This document shows, piece after piece, positions 1 to 8,321 of a stretch of 64,000 nucleotides of DNA. The position numbers were made by a program, and so were the translations under genes. A model generated the notes under the pieces. That model saw only the letters and a list, made by a program, of their open reading frames with translations, was not told the origin of the DNA and searched no databases. Positions within the stretch are counted from its first letter, which is position 1; the number at the start of each line of letters is the position of its first letter. Origin of the DNA: JAPLIS01 sp963719415. GTDB lineage: Bacteria > Babelota > Babeliae > Babelales > Vermiphilaceae. The stretch lies in NCBI GenBank assembly GCA_963719415.1, contig OY970383.1, forward strand, positions 806,001-870,000, read 5' to 3'.

Positions 1-551
1 CTGTATTTCAAGCATTCAAGCGAGCTGGAATAAAAATTGAATTTATAGAAAATACGGGCGAAAAATGTAACGACAAAAAAATTCGGTTTTATAAACATGA
101 TCCTTTGCAGGATGACTTAAAAATAGAAATTTCTAAAAAAATACTGAATCAATGCAGAGGAACCGATACATTCATAACAACCGATTCTTACAGCTGCAAT
201 TCAATTTATCGAATTATATCGGTAAACAAACGAGAATTGCCTCCACCAATATATGCTCCATACTCTTCAACTTACGATCGTAATTTAGTTGTTGATTGGA
301 ATTTGCGAAAAAGTATTTTTGAATATGATAGAAAACAAATTGAAATACAGCAACTATATAAACTGACTCCTGAAAAAATACGTATTCTTGATATTGTAAA
401 AAAAATTAAAGATTTCGCTGGCGCACATACACCACAACTTGCCTATCAAGCGTTTATGCTTCCAGCAGAGGAGAATAGTCAATTGGAAGCACCCAACTCT
501 CACCATATTCCAAAAGAAAATTATCTCAAAAAAAGTTGTTTGATTTCATAA
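1..551 (+). CDS. Hypothetical protein, 5'-truncated by window edge
   Basis: The reading frame is open from base 3 and ends in TAA at 549-551, so the visible 182 codons are the C-terminal part of a longer protein whose start lies outside the window. A TTG at 105 could serve as a start, but the frame upstream (beginning VFQAFKRAGIKIEFIEN) looks equally protein-like, so truncation is preferred. The product is mixed charged/polar with no signal peptide or membrane segment in view. I recognise no family. Its stop codon lies inside the first copy of a 46-bp tandem repeat. Confidence 0.6.
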   Translation, partial: VFQAFKRAGIKIEFIENTGEKCNDKKIRFYKHDPLQDDLKIEISKKILNQCRGTDTFITTDSYSCNSIYRIISVNKRELPPPIYAPYSSTYDRNLVVDWNLRKSIFEYDRKQIEIQQLYKLTPEKIRILDIVKKIKDFAGAHTPQLAYQAFMLPAEENSQLEAPNSHHIPKENYLKKSCLIS

Positions 552-649
552 AAAAAATACAAAAAAATTTACTAAAATCAGGCTCATAATATCATAAAAA
601 AAATACAAAAAAATTTACTAAAATCAGGCTCATAATATCATAAAAAAAT
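546..649. repeat. 46-bp tandem direct repeat, 2.3 copies
   Basis: A 46-bp unit beginning TCATAAAAAAAATAC and containing ATCAGGCTCATAAT occurs at 546-591 and again at 592-637, followed by a partial third copy to about 649. The copies are essentially identical, so the duplication is recent. The first copy supplies the stop codon of the upstream gene. Confidence 0.85.
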
Positions 650-695
650 ATAGATTTTTATTGGTTTACTTTTACCATCTAATTTCCATTTTTTT

Positions 696-962
696 TTACC
701 TCTGATACCACGGCTCTCTTTCTTTTCTTTTTTTTTCTTTAAGTATCATTAAATCTCGTAAATAGATTTTTACCTCTTTATCTTCTTCCCTTTTTTGTGC
801 TTTCAAGTCTCTTTTGTTTGCTCTTTCATCATTTCTTTTTTGGCGAGCTAAAATTTGCCTAACCCCTTCACTTGGCTTACTGCCGCGATGAGTATTATAA
901 CCGGCAAACAGGTCTCCTAAAAAAAAATAAACACTAAATAGCAGAATTAAAAATAATTGCAT
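696..962 (-). CDS. Small secreted, highly charged protein
   Basis: An 88-aa product with an N-terminal hydrophobic stretch (residues 2-20, FLILLFSVYFFLG) typical of a signal peptide or membrane anchor. The rest is extremely Lys/Arg/Glu rich with a helical heptad look (residues 40-85). A weak AGGAT-type ribosome site lies upstream of the ATG at 962. No family is recognised. Context suggests one of the many small exported proteins of this genome, but low complexity limits certainty. Confidence 0.5.
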   Translation of the reverse strand: MQLFLILLFSVYFFLGDLFAGYNTHRGSKPSEGVRQILARQKRNDERANKRDLKAQKREEDKEVKIYLRDLMILKEKKRKEREPWYQR

Positions 963-1301
963 ATAAAATCCTAGTTTAAAAAATTTATATAAATTTATAA
1001 TATTTTATGAAAACATTAGTTTTAATGCAATATATACAAAAAAATTTGTTAAATTAAAGTTTTCACACACTACCATTTATAGTTTGTTTTTTTGTCACAT
1101 TCTTTTTGCCCCATTCTTTCAGCCCTTTTTTACTCTATTATACTTACAAACTTAGATAATTAATAAAAATAAAGTAATATCTAAAGTGAAAATAAAAAAT
1201 AGGTAAACCTATATTCAATTAAATAGCGAACTTTTAAAATTAATTTTTTTAACAAGTTTAGTTATTTTTTAACTTTCTGCTAAATCTTTCAAGCGTGAGG
1301 T
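963..1301. other. Gene-free AT-rich interval
   Basis: No convincing gene on either strand. It contains A/T runs and, at 1095-1131 on the minus strand, a short sequence weakly resembling the GTGGGGTAAAAAA element found near ftsA (see findings). Confidence 0.5.
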
Positions 1302-2079
1302 TTAGGACCTAACTAACTCCGTCGCTAACCCTAGGACACAAAAACATTCGACTGCTACACCAACATAAAACCATTTTTTTAATGCACAAAATTGCTTTTC
1401 TTCTTTCTCCATAAAAACAGCCTTTTGCTTCAAGTCAGAAATTTGACGTTTTTGTAAAGCCACAACATGATTAAAAAATTCTTTTGTAAAATTATCTAAA
1501 GGTTTTGAACAATCAACATAATTATCTCCGTCTTGATTCGATTTAATTTCTCCGCTTTCGACTATTTGACTTGTAATTAAATGCACTTTTTCCTTTATAG
1601 GCATATGCTGTGGTACATCTAGTTTTTTTGCTAAAAAAGCTTCCAAATAAAAAGGCTGACGCCAATTTTTTTTTGACAATACATCAAAAAAACTTTTTTC
1701 CAAGCCCGCTTGATAAAGCACGGTAATTTTTTTATTATTATTCATAGAATCAAAATTAGAATACCAAAGAGGATTTAAAGAATAACTATTTTTATACTCA
1801 ATCGGCTCAACTTTTTCGCGAAAAAGCCTTCTATCATTGAACCCCAAAGTTACATGATAAGCTTTAGTAATAAAGATATCACGTTGCAATGCAACCTCTT
1901 GCTTTTCACAGTGCCTTGCTAATATCATTAATACCCAATCTGCTACTGCCCCTCTTTGTCAAAAACCAACTAGATGCTTTACTGGCGTTATTAATAGTAA
2001 AAACAATATTATCATCTACAGCAAAACTCGGTTGCATTGTTATACTGGCTAATAAAAATAGAAATAACCAAAAACCCAT
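1302..2079 (-). pseudogene. Secreted protein gene interrupted by a frameshift
   Basis: Two overlapping minus-strand frames appear to be one broken gene. The first (2079-1906) starts with a clear signal peptide (MGFWLFLFLLASITMQPSFA, cleavage after FA) and stops at TGA 1908-1906. The second (readable from before its ATG at 1928 down to 1302) continues with a charged domain and ends in a hydrophobic helix (WFYVGVAVECFCVLGLATEL). Dropping one G from the GGGG near 1957-1960 joins them as ...FLTKRAVADWVLMILARHCE... into a protein of about 258 aa. The gene begins 14 bp downstream of the aspS stop, so probably shares its transcript. Function unknown. It may be a pseudogene, a sequencing error or recoded. 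Confidence 0.55.
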
Positions 2080-2093
2080 TATATCCTTCTAAG

Positions 2094-3872
2094 CTACTTG
2101 ATTTGTGGCACCAACTGTAGGCCATACTCTAACAAATGCTTATTATCAATGCCAGTTGGCGCATCCATCATTAAATCATAGCCGCGTTGTGTTTTAGGAA
2201 ACGCTATAACATCACGAATAGATTGCGACCCTGTCAACAACATGACAAATCTATCTAAACCTAATGCTATACCGCCATGAGGTGGAAAACCTAATTCTTG
2301 AGCTTCTAATAAAAAGCCAAATTTTTTCTCTGTTTCTTGTTCGGTCAACCCTAAAAGATCAAAAACTTTCTGTTGCATATCTCGGTGATGAATACGAATA
2401 GATCCACCGCCAAGCTCAACGCCATTTAATACGATATCATACGCACGCGCTTTCATATCAGCAGGATTCAAACTTTCCCACCCTTCTTGTGGCGAAGTAA
2501 ACGGATGATGTACCGCATTATAACAATTCGTTTTTTCATCGTATTCAAAAAGAGGAAAATCAACAACCCATAAAAAATTATATTTGCTGGTATCTATAAG
2601 ACCTAATTCATGACCAAAAGCCAATCGTAAACGACCCAAAACTTCCCAAGCACTCTTGTATTGATCGGCAACTAAAAAAAGCGTGTCGCCCGCTTTTAAA
2701 TCAGGTAATAAAACTTCCGCCTGCTTAAGAAAATCTTCTGGTAAAAATCTAGCAACTGGTGATTCAATTTTGCCATCTTTGTTAACTCGAATCCAGAGTA
2801 GCCCTTTTGCTCCATGTTTGTGAGCTTTGTTCACCCAAGAATCTAAATCAGAACGAGAGAAATCATGCTCTTTTATATGTAGGCACCCAACTTTGCCATT
2901 TTTACTAAGAATATCTTTTAAAAATGCTAATTCTGTTGTTGCAAACAGTTGAGTTATATCATTAATTTTTAATTCAAATCTAGTATCAGGCTTGTCGTTA
3001 CCATAATAATTAAAAGCATTATCATATGTCATACGAATTAAAGGCAAACTAATCTCTCTATTCATAACTTTTTTTAATACATAGGCAAGTAATTTTTCGA
3101 TAATAGTCTGAATGTCTTCTTCTTTAATGAATGACATTTCTATATCAAGCTGGGTGAATTCTGGTTGTCTATCTGCACGTAAATCTTCATCTCTAAAACA
3201 ACGTGCGACTTGAAAATATTTTTCCATGCCACCAGCCATTAACAATTGTTTGTATAGCTGTGGTGATTGTGGCATAGCATATACCGATCCTTTATGCATG
3301 CGCGAAGGAACTAAAAATTCTCGTGCGCCTTCAGGCGTGTTTTTAGTTAATATCGGTGTTTCGATTTCACAAAAACCTTGCTCATGCAAAACTTCACGCA
3401 TTGCAAAAATAATATTATGCCTCAAAATAAAGTTGTCACGGACTTCTGGTCTTCTTAAATCAATGTAGCGATATTTAAGGCGTAATTCTTCTTCAACATT
3501 ACTTCCTTCTTCTAGAGAAAAAGGTAGTGTCTTAGCTTTATTTAATATTATAAGATGTTCAACCTGCAACTCAAATTTTCCCGTAGCCATTTCATTATTC
3601 ATGGTTCCAGCGGTACGTTCAACTACTTTACCATATACTGAAACAACATACTCAGCTCGTAAAGAATGCGCTAACTCATGAACAGCATTATCAAAGGTAG
3701 AATTAAAAACAAGTTGCATAAGACCACTTCGATCTCTTAGATCAATAAAAATAAGTCCTCCATGATCTCTCCGTCGATGAATCCAACCAGATAGACCAAT
3801 TGATTTACCTAAAAACGTTTGATCAACAAGTCCACATCCGACAGAGCGAGTAATAGTGCGGGCAATTTGCAT
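2094..3872 (-). CDS. aspS: Aspartyl-tRNA synthetase
   Basis: Charges tRNA-Asp (and possibly tRNA-Asn) with aspartate in the cytosol. The 592-aa length is normal for bacterial-type AspRS. An N-terminal OB-fold anticodon-binding domain (about 1-105) contains GWIHRRRDHGG. The class II core follows, with motif 2 (ARCFRDEDLRADRQPEFTQLD, about 224-243), an inserted GAD-type domain (about 290-420), VHHPFTSP, and motif 3 (GGIALGLDRFVMLL) near the C-terminus. AAGGA precedes the ATG. The His in RRRDHGG is the residue commonly seen in non-discriminating AspRS enzymes, where discriminating ones carry Leu. That point is an inference. Confidence 0.97.
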   Translation of the reverse strand: MQIARTITRSVGCGLVDQTFLGKSIGLSGWIHRRRDHGGLIFIDLRDRSGLMQLVFNSTFDNAVHELAHSLRAEYVVSVYGKVVERTAGTMNNEMATGKFELQVEHLIILNKAKTLPFSLEEGSNVEEELRLKYRYIDLRRPEVRDNFILRHNIIFAMREVLHEQGFCEIETPILTKNTPEGAREFLVPSRMHKGSVYAMPQSPQLYKQLLMAGGMEKYFQVARCFRDEDLRADRQPEFTQLDIEMSFIKEEDIQTIIEKLLAYVLKKVMNREISLPLIRMTYDNAFNYYGNDKPDTRFELKINDITQLFATTELAFLKDILSKNGKVGCLHIKEHDFSRSDLDSWVNKAHKHGAKGLLWIRVNKDGKIESPVARFLPEDFLKQAEVLLPDLKAGDTLFLVADQYKSAWEVLGRLRLAFGHELGLIDTSKYNFLWVVDFPLFEYDEKTNCYNAVHHPFTSPQEGWESLNPADMKARAYDIVLNGVELGGGSIRIHHRDMQQKVFDLLGLTEQETEKKFGFLLEAQELGFPPHGGIALGLDRFVMLLTGSQSIRDVIAFPKTQRGYDLMMDAPTGIDNKHLLEYGLQLVPQIK

Positions 3873-3927
3873 TTCAATATCCTTCTATTTGAAGCTATAA
3901 GTAGGCTATCTATCTCTTTTTTTCTAA

Positions 3928-5868
3928 CTAAAACTTGAACTGAACGCCTAAATTAAATGTATACGCAACATTATTACCAATATTAGGAATACGAACATCA
4001 ATTGCTCCCGTAACATCAAGGCTATCTAACTCTGCTGCCTGTTCTTTATTTAATGGACGTCCCTTAATATCGGTAAAATGAGTCCCTGGAATAAAAATTG
4101 AACTAGTGCAGAATAATTTCATATCTCTAAACAGATAGTACTCAAGAAAAAGATTACCTTCAAGACCTAAATAAGCACTTGCTTTTTCTGGCAACTCTTT
4201 TTTAGTAATTGCATCAAACTTATTAATTTTAGAGTATTCCCAGAACATAAGTAAGTTAGGCCATACTAAAAATTTATTCTTACTAGCAGTCGGTTCCCAT
4301 TTCAAACTAGTACCCCAGAAAATGAGATTAGAGAAATTCGATATTGTTTTAGCAAATGTTCCTGCCTGATCTCCCTGAGGAATAGACAAAGGACGACCTA
4401 CTTTGCCAGTTCCTAAAAAGTGAGCTGATTTAACCCGCGTTCCATTATAAGCCTCTTGCAATGGAATAAAGCCAGAATAAACACAATTATTTCTGTCTAG
4501 ATTCGGATCCTGATCACCAGAGCTAACCCCTGCAGCAACTGCTAGTTTCAAATCTTTTTCATAGAGCCAGCACGCAGCATCACCGACAGCCATAAATCCT
4601 CTATATTGATTACTATGCGGATTACGGTATCTATTAGGCGCATTAACCAATGAAACCGGCCCTTCTATCCCTGCCTTAGGCAGAAAACCAACAGAAGCAA
4701 CTTCGCCTATAGCTTTACCATTAAGGGATTCATCTTGCTGAGTTTTATTGCGATTGATAATAAGTTTTTGAGCTTCGCTTTTAGGAACAAATGGAATATT
4801 ATTACCATTGCCATCAGTAACATGTGTATTGATAAATGCAAGTTTAGAATTAATATTGGTTGTGCCAACTTGAGTTCTATCCCACCCCAATACTTTTTGT
4901 CTGCCAATATTAAATCCACAATCAAAACCGAATTCAAACAAATTATGTACATATTCACCAGCCAGACCAAATGTGGCTAATTTACTTGATGCGTCAGCAA
5001 CAAATTCAATCTTTTGCTCTGGGTCATGATTATAAAGACCATAAGGCTCAAGAATCAATTTACCATAAGTACCGTCAAGAGCTTTCCACTTTAAGCGACT
5101 AGCAAAAACAAAATTTATTTTGCCAAATCCTCGCTGAGGGCTATCGTAATGATCATATTCTTGGCCACGAATTTTTTGTGCAGTTTCAGCAAAATTATTA
5201 CATTTATTTTGCAAGATAGCTAAATAAAAATCATAATGTAATTTTTTAGCAATAAAATCACCTTCTAGCAACGCACCACACGCAAATTGATCAACAAATC
5301 CGTCAGAATAAAAACCTAAATAGTTAGGGCCTACTGCATAAGCATCACCCAAAGAAATACCACGCCCCAACTGAAAAGGAAAAGCTCCAACTTTAAAATG
5401 ATGCGACGTATCAAAATTAAGACCTAACGCTTTGCCAACATTAATATCAAGCCATGCTTCTCGCATCCAGAAAATATAACGAGGAATACCGTGATTGTGT
5501 TCTTGGCCAACAGCATCCAAAATCTTGGTTTCAGCGTTTATAGTTTTAATAGTACCATCGTTGCTACCCCAAAGTCCGTTATTACGTAACACAAACTGAA
5601 ATTCAGCAACGGCATCATTATATATGTCTTTGAGGTACAAAAGATGCGCCTTAACATCTAATTTATGACGCCAATAAAGAGCTTGGTCATAGGGAATACT
5701 ATTATTAAGCAGTCTAATATGCCGTCCATAAAAAGTCTCTTGAGAATACATACCAGAAAAATCATATAACCAATCACTTGTTTTAACCTGAACCTGCGGT
5801 TGAGACAACAACGTAAAAGTATTAAAAACAAAACAGATAAACAATATAAAAACATTCGCCTTCTTCAT
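3928..5868 (-). CDS. Predicted outer-membrane beta-barrel (porin-like) protein
   Basis: A 646-aa protein. The start at 5868 is chosen over the longer frame (5907) because AAGGA sits 6 bp upstream and it directly precedes a signal peptide (MKKANVFILFICFVFNTFTL, cleaved near SQP). The mature part alternates polar and aromatic residues, with many short strands (e.g. FKVGAFPFQLGRGISL, AYTFNLGVQFKF), and ends in a C-terminal Phe after a strand, the classic outer-membrane barrel signature recognised by BamA. No specific porin family could be assigned by eye; an alginate-export-like or Dependentiae-specific porin is possible. It indicates a diderm envelope. Confidence 0.6.
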   Translation of the reverse strand: MKKANVFILFICFVFNTFTLLSQPQVQVKTSDWLYDFSGMYSQETFYGRHIRLLNNSIPYDQALYWRHKLDVKAHLLYLKDIYNDAVAEFQFVLRNNGLWGSNDGTIKTINAETKILDAVGQEHNHGIPRYIFWMREAWLDINVGKALGLNFDTSHHFKVGAFPFQLGRGISLGDAYAVGPNYLGFYSDGFVDQFACGALLEGDFIAKKLHYDFYLAILQNKCNNFAETAQKIRGQEYDHYDSPQRGFGKINFVFASRLKWKALDGTYGKLILEPYGLYNHDPEQKIEFVADASSKLATFGLAGEYVHNLFEFGFDCGFNIGRQKVLGWDRTQVGTTNINSKLAFINTHVTDGNGNNIPFVPKSEAQKLIINRNKTQQDESLNGKAIGEVASVGFLPKAGIEGPVSLVNAPNRYRNPHSNQYRGFMAVGDAACWLYEKDLKLAVAAGVSSGDQDPNLDRNNCVYSGFIPLQEAYNGTRVKSAHFLGTGKVGRPLSIPQGDQAGTFAKTISNFSNLIFWGTSLKWEPTASKNKFLVWPNLLMFWEYSKINKFDAITKKELPEKASAYLGLEGNLFLEYYLFRDMKLFCTSSIFIPGTHFTDIKGRPLNKEQAAELDSLDVTGAIDVRIPNIGNNVAYTFNLGVQFKF

Positions 5869-6068
5869 AAAATCCTTAAAACCTTGGTGCACTAAAACGG
5901 CTAACACAGCGAATTAATACTATATTTTTTTATTATTTTGTCAATGCAAATAGGCCGTTTTTTTATTTAAAAAGCTATATTTCATGGTATATTTTTATGT
6001 TATATTTTTATATGTTCATACAATAAGCAAAATAGATAGAACAAAACTTATAAAAAAAGAATATAATT

Positions 6069-6923
6069 ATGATAAAAAAAAATGCCTTACTCGGCGCACA
6101 TATGTCCATAAGCGGTGGCTTTGAAAATGCTATTATAGATGGTGAATCTATCGGCTGTACTGCCATCCAGATTTTTACAAAAAGTAATCGTCAATGGCAT
6201 GCAAAAAAAATAACTGAAGAGCAAGCGCTTGCTTTTAGAGAATATTTATCAAAATCCACCATAAAAATGGTTGCTGCTCATGCGAGCTATCTCATTAATA
6301 TAGGATCACAAAATAGCGATCTTGCAAAAAAATCTATCGATGCCCTTGTAGACGAACTTGATCGATGCCAAACTCTAGGAATACCCTATCTAATCTTCCA
6401 TCCAGGATCATACATTAATGGCGACCCTGATACGTGCTTAAAGCAAATAGCCGAAAATATTGATACCATATTCAGCAAAACAGACAGCAAAACAGAACTA
6501 TTGCTCGAAACTATGGCTGGTCAAGGAACCAGCGTAGGTCATACTTTTGAACAGATAGCAACTATCATTAAATTATCTCATCATAAAAAACGGATTGGGG
6601 TCTGCATTGATACATGTCATGTATTTTCTGCTGGTTATGATTTTAGAACTAAAAAAGAATATAACGCAATGTGGAAATTATTTGATTCAGTAATTGGTCT
6701 AGAAAAATTAAAAGCTATACATATTAATGACTCAAAGACAGATCTTGGATCCCATGTGGATAGGCATGCTGACATAGGAAAAGGGAAAATAGGGCTAGAA
6801 GCATTTACTTTATTGGTTAACGATAAAAGATTCTGTAAAATACCAAAGTTACTGGAAACCCCAAAATTAACACTCAATGACCATAAAAAAAATCTAGATA
6901 TACTAAAACAACTTATTATTTAA
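6069..6923 (+). CDS. nfo: Endonuclease IV (AP endonuclease)
   Basis: Cuts DNA 5' of abasic sites in base-excision repair. The 284-aa length fits the family. Signature segments of the metal-binding TIM barrel are present: GAHMSISGGFENAI at the N-terminus, HASYLINIGS (His ligand), LIFHPGSY, LLETMAGQG (Glu ligand), GVCIDTCHVFSAGYD, HINDSK, HVDRHADIGKGKIG and LETP near the end. All three zinc-ligand clusters are intact. It is a single gene transcribed away from the barrel-protein gene across a 200-bp AT-rich intergenic region. With the uracil-DNA glycosylase, MutY-like protein and photolyase it makes a notable DNA-repair set for a reduced genome. Confidence 0.96.
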   Translation: MIKKNALLGAHMSISGGFENAIIDGESIGCTAIQIFTKSNRQWHAKKITEEQALAFREYLSKSTIKMVAAHASYLINIGSQNSDLAKKSIDALVDELDRCQTLGIPYLIFHPGSYINGDPDTCLKQIAENIDTIFSKTDSKTELLLETMAGQGTSVGHTFEQIATIIKLSHHKKRIGVCIDTCHVFSAGYDFRTKKEYNAMWKLFDSVIGLEKLKAIHINDSKTDLGSHVDRHADIGKGKIGLEAFTLLVNDKRFCKIPKLLETPKLTLNDHKKNLDILKQLII

Positions 6924-6950
6924 TTAAAAATCTATATATAAACACAAAAC

Positions 6951-7038
6951 AAGAAAGTAATAAGTAATTGGTCCAAATATATGCTAAGGAAGGAACTATG
7001 GTTAAAATTTTTTAAACACATTACCTATTACTTTCTTA
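6951..7038. repeat. Inverted repeat around a short AT-rich loop
   Basis: AAGAAAGTAATAAGTAAT at about 6951-6968 is matched (one mismatch) by its reverse complement at about 7021-7038, separated by some 50 bp. It could fold as a transcript hairpin downstream of nfo or in the leader of the small ORF at 7094. No T-tract is diagnostic of a terminator. Confidence 0.5.
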
Positions 7039-7093
7039 TTCAGTAAGCAGTACTTTAAATCATATCCTTCTACCAACCCAAGGAACGAAGATT

Positions 7094-7318
7094 ATGAACC
7101 AAGCACTATCAATTCTGAATAAACAAAAAAAAAAAACTACAACTTATTTTAAACACAAAATTGCAACACTTAAAAATGCCTATAAAAACAGAAAAATCAG
7201 AATTTTTTGTTGCTTTTGTAAGCAAAGCAACAAAAAAGCAACAAAAACTAAAAGTAACGCGCAATTGAGCACGCAAAGCCTTATAAAATCAACGTTGCTT
7301 TGCTCTATTTTAACTTAA
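7094..7318 (+). CDS. Small basic hypothetical protein
   Basis: A 74-aa ORF preceded by AAGGAACGAAG close to the ATG, so translation is plausible. The product is very Lys/Thr/Asn rich with a central CCFCKQSNKK segment and no signal peptide. In a genome this AT-rich, a Lys-rich ORF of this size can arise by chance. No family recognised. Confidence 0.3.
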   Translation: MNQALSILNKQKKKTTTYFKHKIATLKNAYKNRKIRIFCCFCKQSNKKATKTKSNAQLSTQSLIKSTLLCSILT

Positions 7319-7500
7319 ATGAAAATAAAAAATGTTTAAAAAAAACAAAAATAAAAATCAATTGTTTTAACTAATACCAGCTTTTCTCGAGCAATACGTA
7401 TTAAAAATTTCCCCTTTTTTATACCACACCTATACCAGAAAACCTCAATACCTGTCTGGCGATGGGTCTCTAATTTTTTCAAACTCTCTATTATTGGCTT

Positions 7501-7530
7501 GTATGGAGTATTCCCGCAGGAGCACCATAC
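7501..7530. repeat. Hairpin A of duplicated intergenic element
   Basis: GTATGG at 7501-7506 pairs with CCATAC at 7525-7530 around a loop containing TTCCCGCAGGAG. It follows TTATTGGCTT, matching the context of hairpin B. Upstream, GCAATACGTATTAAAAATT (from about 7391) matches GCAGTGCGCATTAAAAATT near 7648. Confidence 0.5.
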
Positions 7531-7571
7531 TGATCAGGTCAATCTATTTTGATTTATCTATCAGCGCTTCT

Positions 7572-7658
7572 TTACCTCATAGACTTTGCTATAGCGGCGA
7601 GTCTTATATATGCAATCACTGAAATTGATATAAATATTTTAATTATAGCAGTGCGCAT
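7572..7658 (-). CDS. Possible 28-aa hydrophobic peptide
   Basis: On the minus strand, GGAGG followed by ATGGAGAATTTTTAATG offers a strong ribosome site, a four-codon leader (MENF) and a stop-start overlap (TAATG). It leads into MRTAIIKIFISISVIAYI followed by RLAAIAKSMR. The peptide is a hydrophobic helix with a basic C-terminus, like a bare signal peptide or a type I toxin. No homology evidence. It could be the remnant of a secreted-protein gene. Confidence 0.25.
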   Translation of the reverse strand: MRTAIIKIFISISVIAYIRLAAIAKSMR

Positions 7659-7703
7659 TAAAAATTCTCCATTTTTTACCTCCAATTATTGATAAGCTTG
7701 TAT

Positions 7704-7728
7704 GTCGTACCTGCGAAGGGGATACGAC
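7704..7728. repeat. Hairpin B of duplicated intergenic element
   Basis: GTCGTA at 7704-7709 pairs with TACGAC at 7723-7728 around CCTGCGAAGGGGA. It is preceded by TTATTGATAAGCTTGTAT, similar to the flank of hairpin A. The stem sequences differ between copies while pairing is kept, consistent with compensatory change. Confidence 0.5.
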
Positions 7729-7921
7729 AATGATACTCTCTGGTCGGTGCGTATAGCTATAGCTTTTTTCGGGTTATTTTTACCCAGCTTATTGCTGGGG
7801 CTCCGCTATTTATCAGCGCTGTGCTATATAAACTACGTATTTTAACGCGAGCTCGATCTAAGCGATCAGCTTTCTATAGATTTTTTTGTAAATTAGATCT
7901 TTTGGTAAAATAGGGTAAATT

Positions 7922-7950
7922 CATTGGGGGCCTCGAAGAGGCCCCCAATG
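7922..7950. terminator. Perfect 13-bp GC-rich hairpin
   Basis: CATTGGGGGCCTC at 7922-7934 pairs perfectly with GAGGCCCCCAATG at 7938-7950 around a GAA loop. There is no long T-tract, but it is by far the most stable small hairpin in the region. It could terminate transcription in either direction or cap a structured RNA. Confidence 0.5.
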
Positions 7951-8234
7951 AAAACTTTTAATACGCCGTAAAACTGATATCCAAGCTATTTTTACAATCT
8001 TCTTACGTCAAGCTCACGTTATTTTAAAAACTTTGCCCTTGTGAAGCAGCTCCTCAAAAAAAAGAGCTCACGACCAAACATATCGCAAGCTCTTAAATAT
8101 TTTACCCGTTTTAAGGCTATTTATCGAAACTAAGATTTTTAACTACTGTAATTAAAATTTTAGATAATATTGCCCGCCCTGCGCCACTTTAAGCCAGATA
8201 GTACGAATATAAAACCTACTTAAGCATAGATAGC

Positions 8235-8294
8235 GTTTGATTTTTATATAAAAACAAGATTAACAAACAAATCTTTTGTATAAATAAATCAAAC
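8235..8294 (-). terminator. Probable terminator of the nusA-infB operon
   Basis: Long AT-rich inverted repeat: GTTTGATTTTTATATAAAAA at 8235 onward matches, with a few mismatches, the reverse complement of the segment ending ATCAAAC at 8294. It lies 28 bp beyond the infB stop. Confidence 0.5.
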
Positions 8295-8321
8295 ATATAG
8301 AAAAAAGAATTCGATTATCGA

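Larger units (their letters stand above)
7319..8321. other. One-kilobase gene-free region with structured repeats
   Basis: No convincing protein gene except a possible 28-aa peptide. It contains two diverged copies of a hairpin-bearing element (about 7380-7530 and 7645-7730), a perfect GC-rich hairpin (7922-7950), a smaller AGCTCCTC...GAGCT hairpin near 8047-8068, and the probable infB terminator. G+C content is visibly higher than in the neighbouring spacers, which argues for a structured RNA or decayed gene. I looked for RNase P, SRP and 6S RNA signatures and did not find them. Confidence 0.55.

Noticed and set aside
7319..8321. RNase P RNA, SRP RNA or 6S RNA in the gene-free kilobase
   Set aside because: No GAGGAAAGTCC-like, GGAAGCAGC-like or other core signature on either strand.
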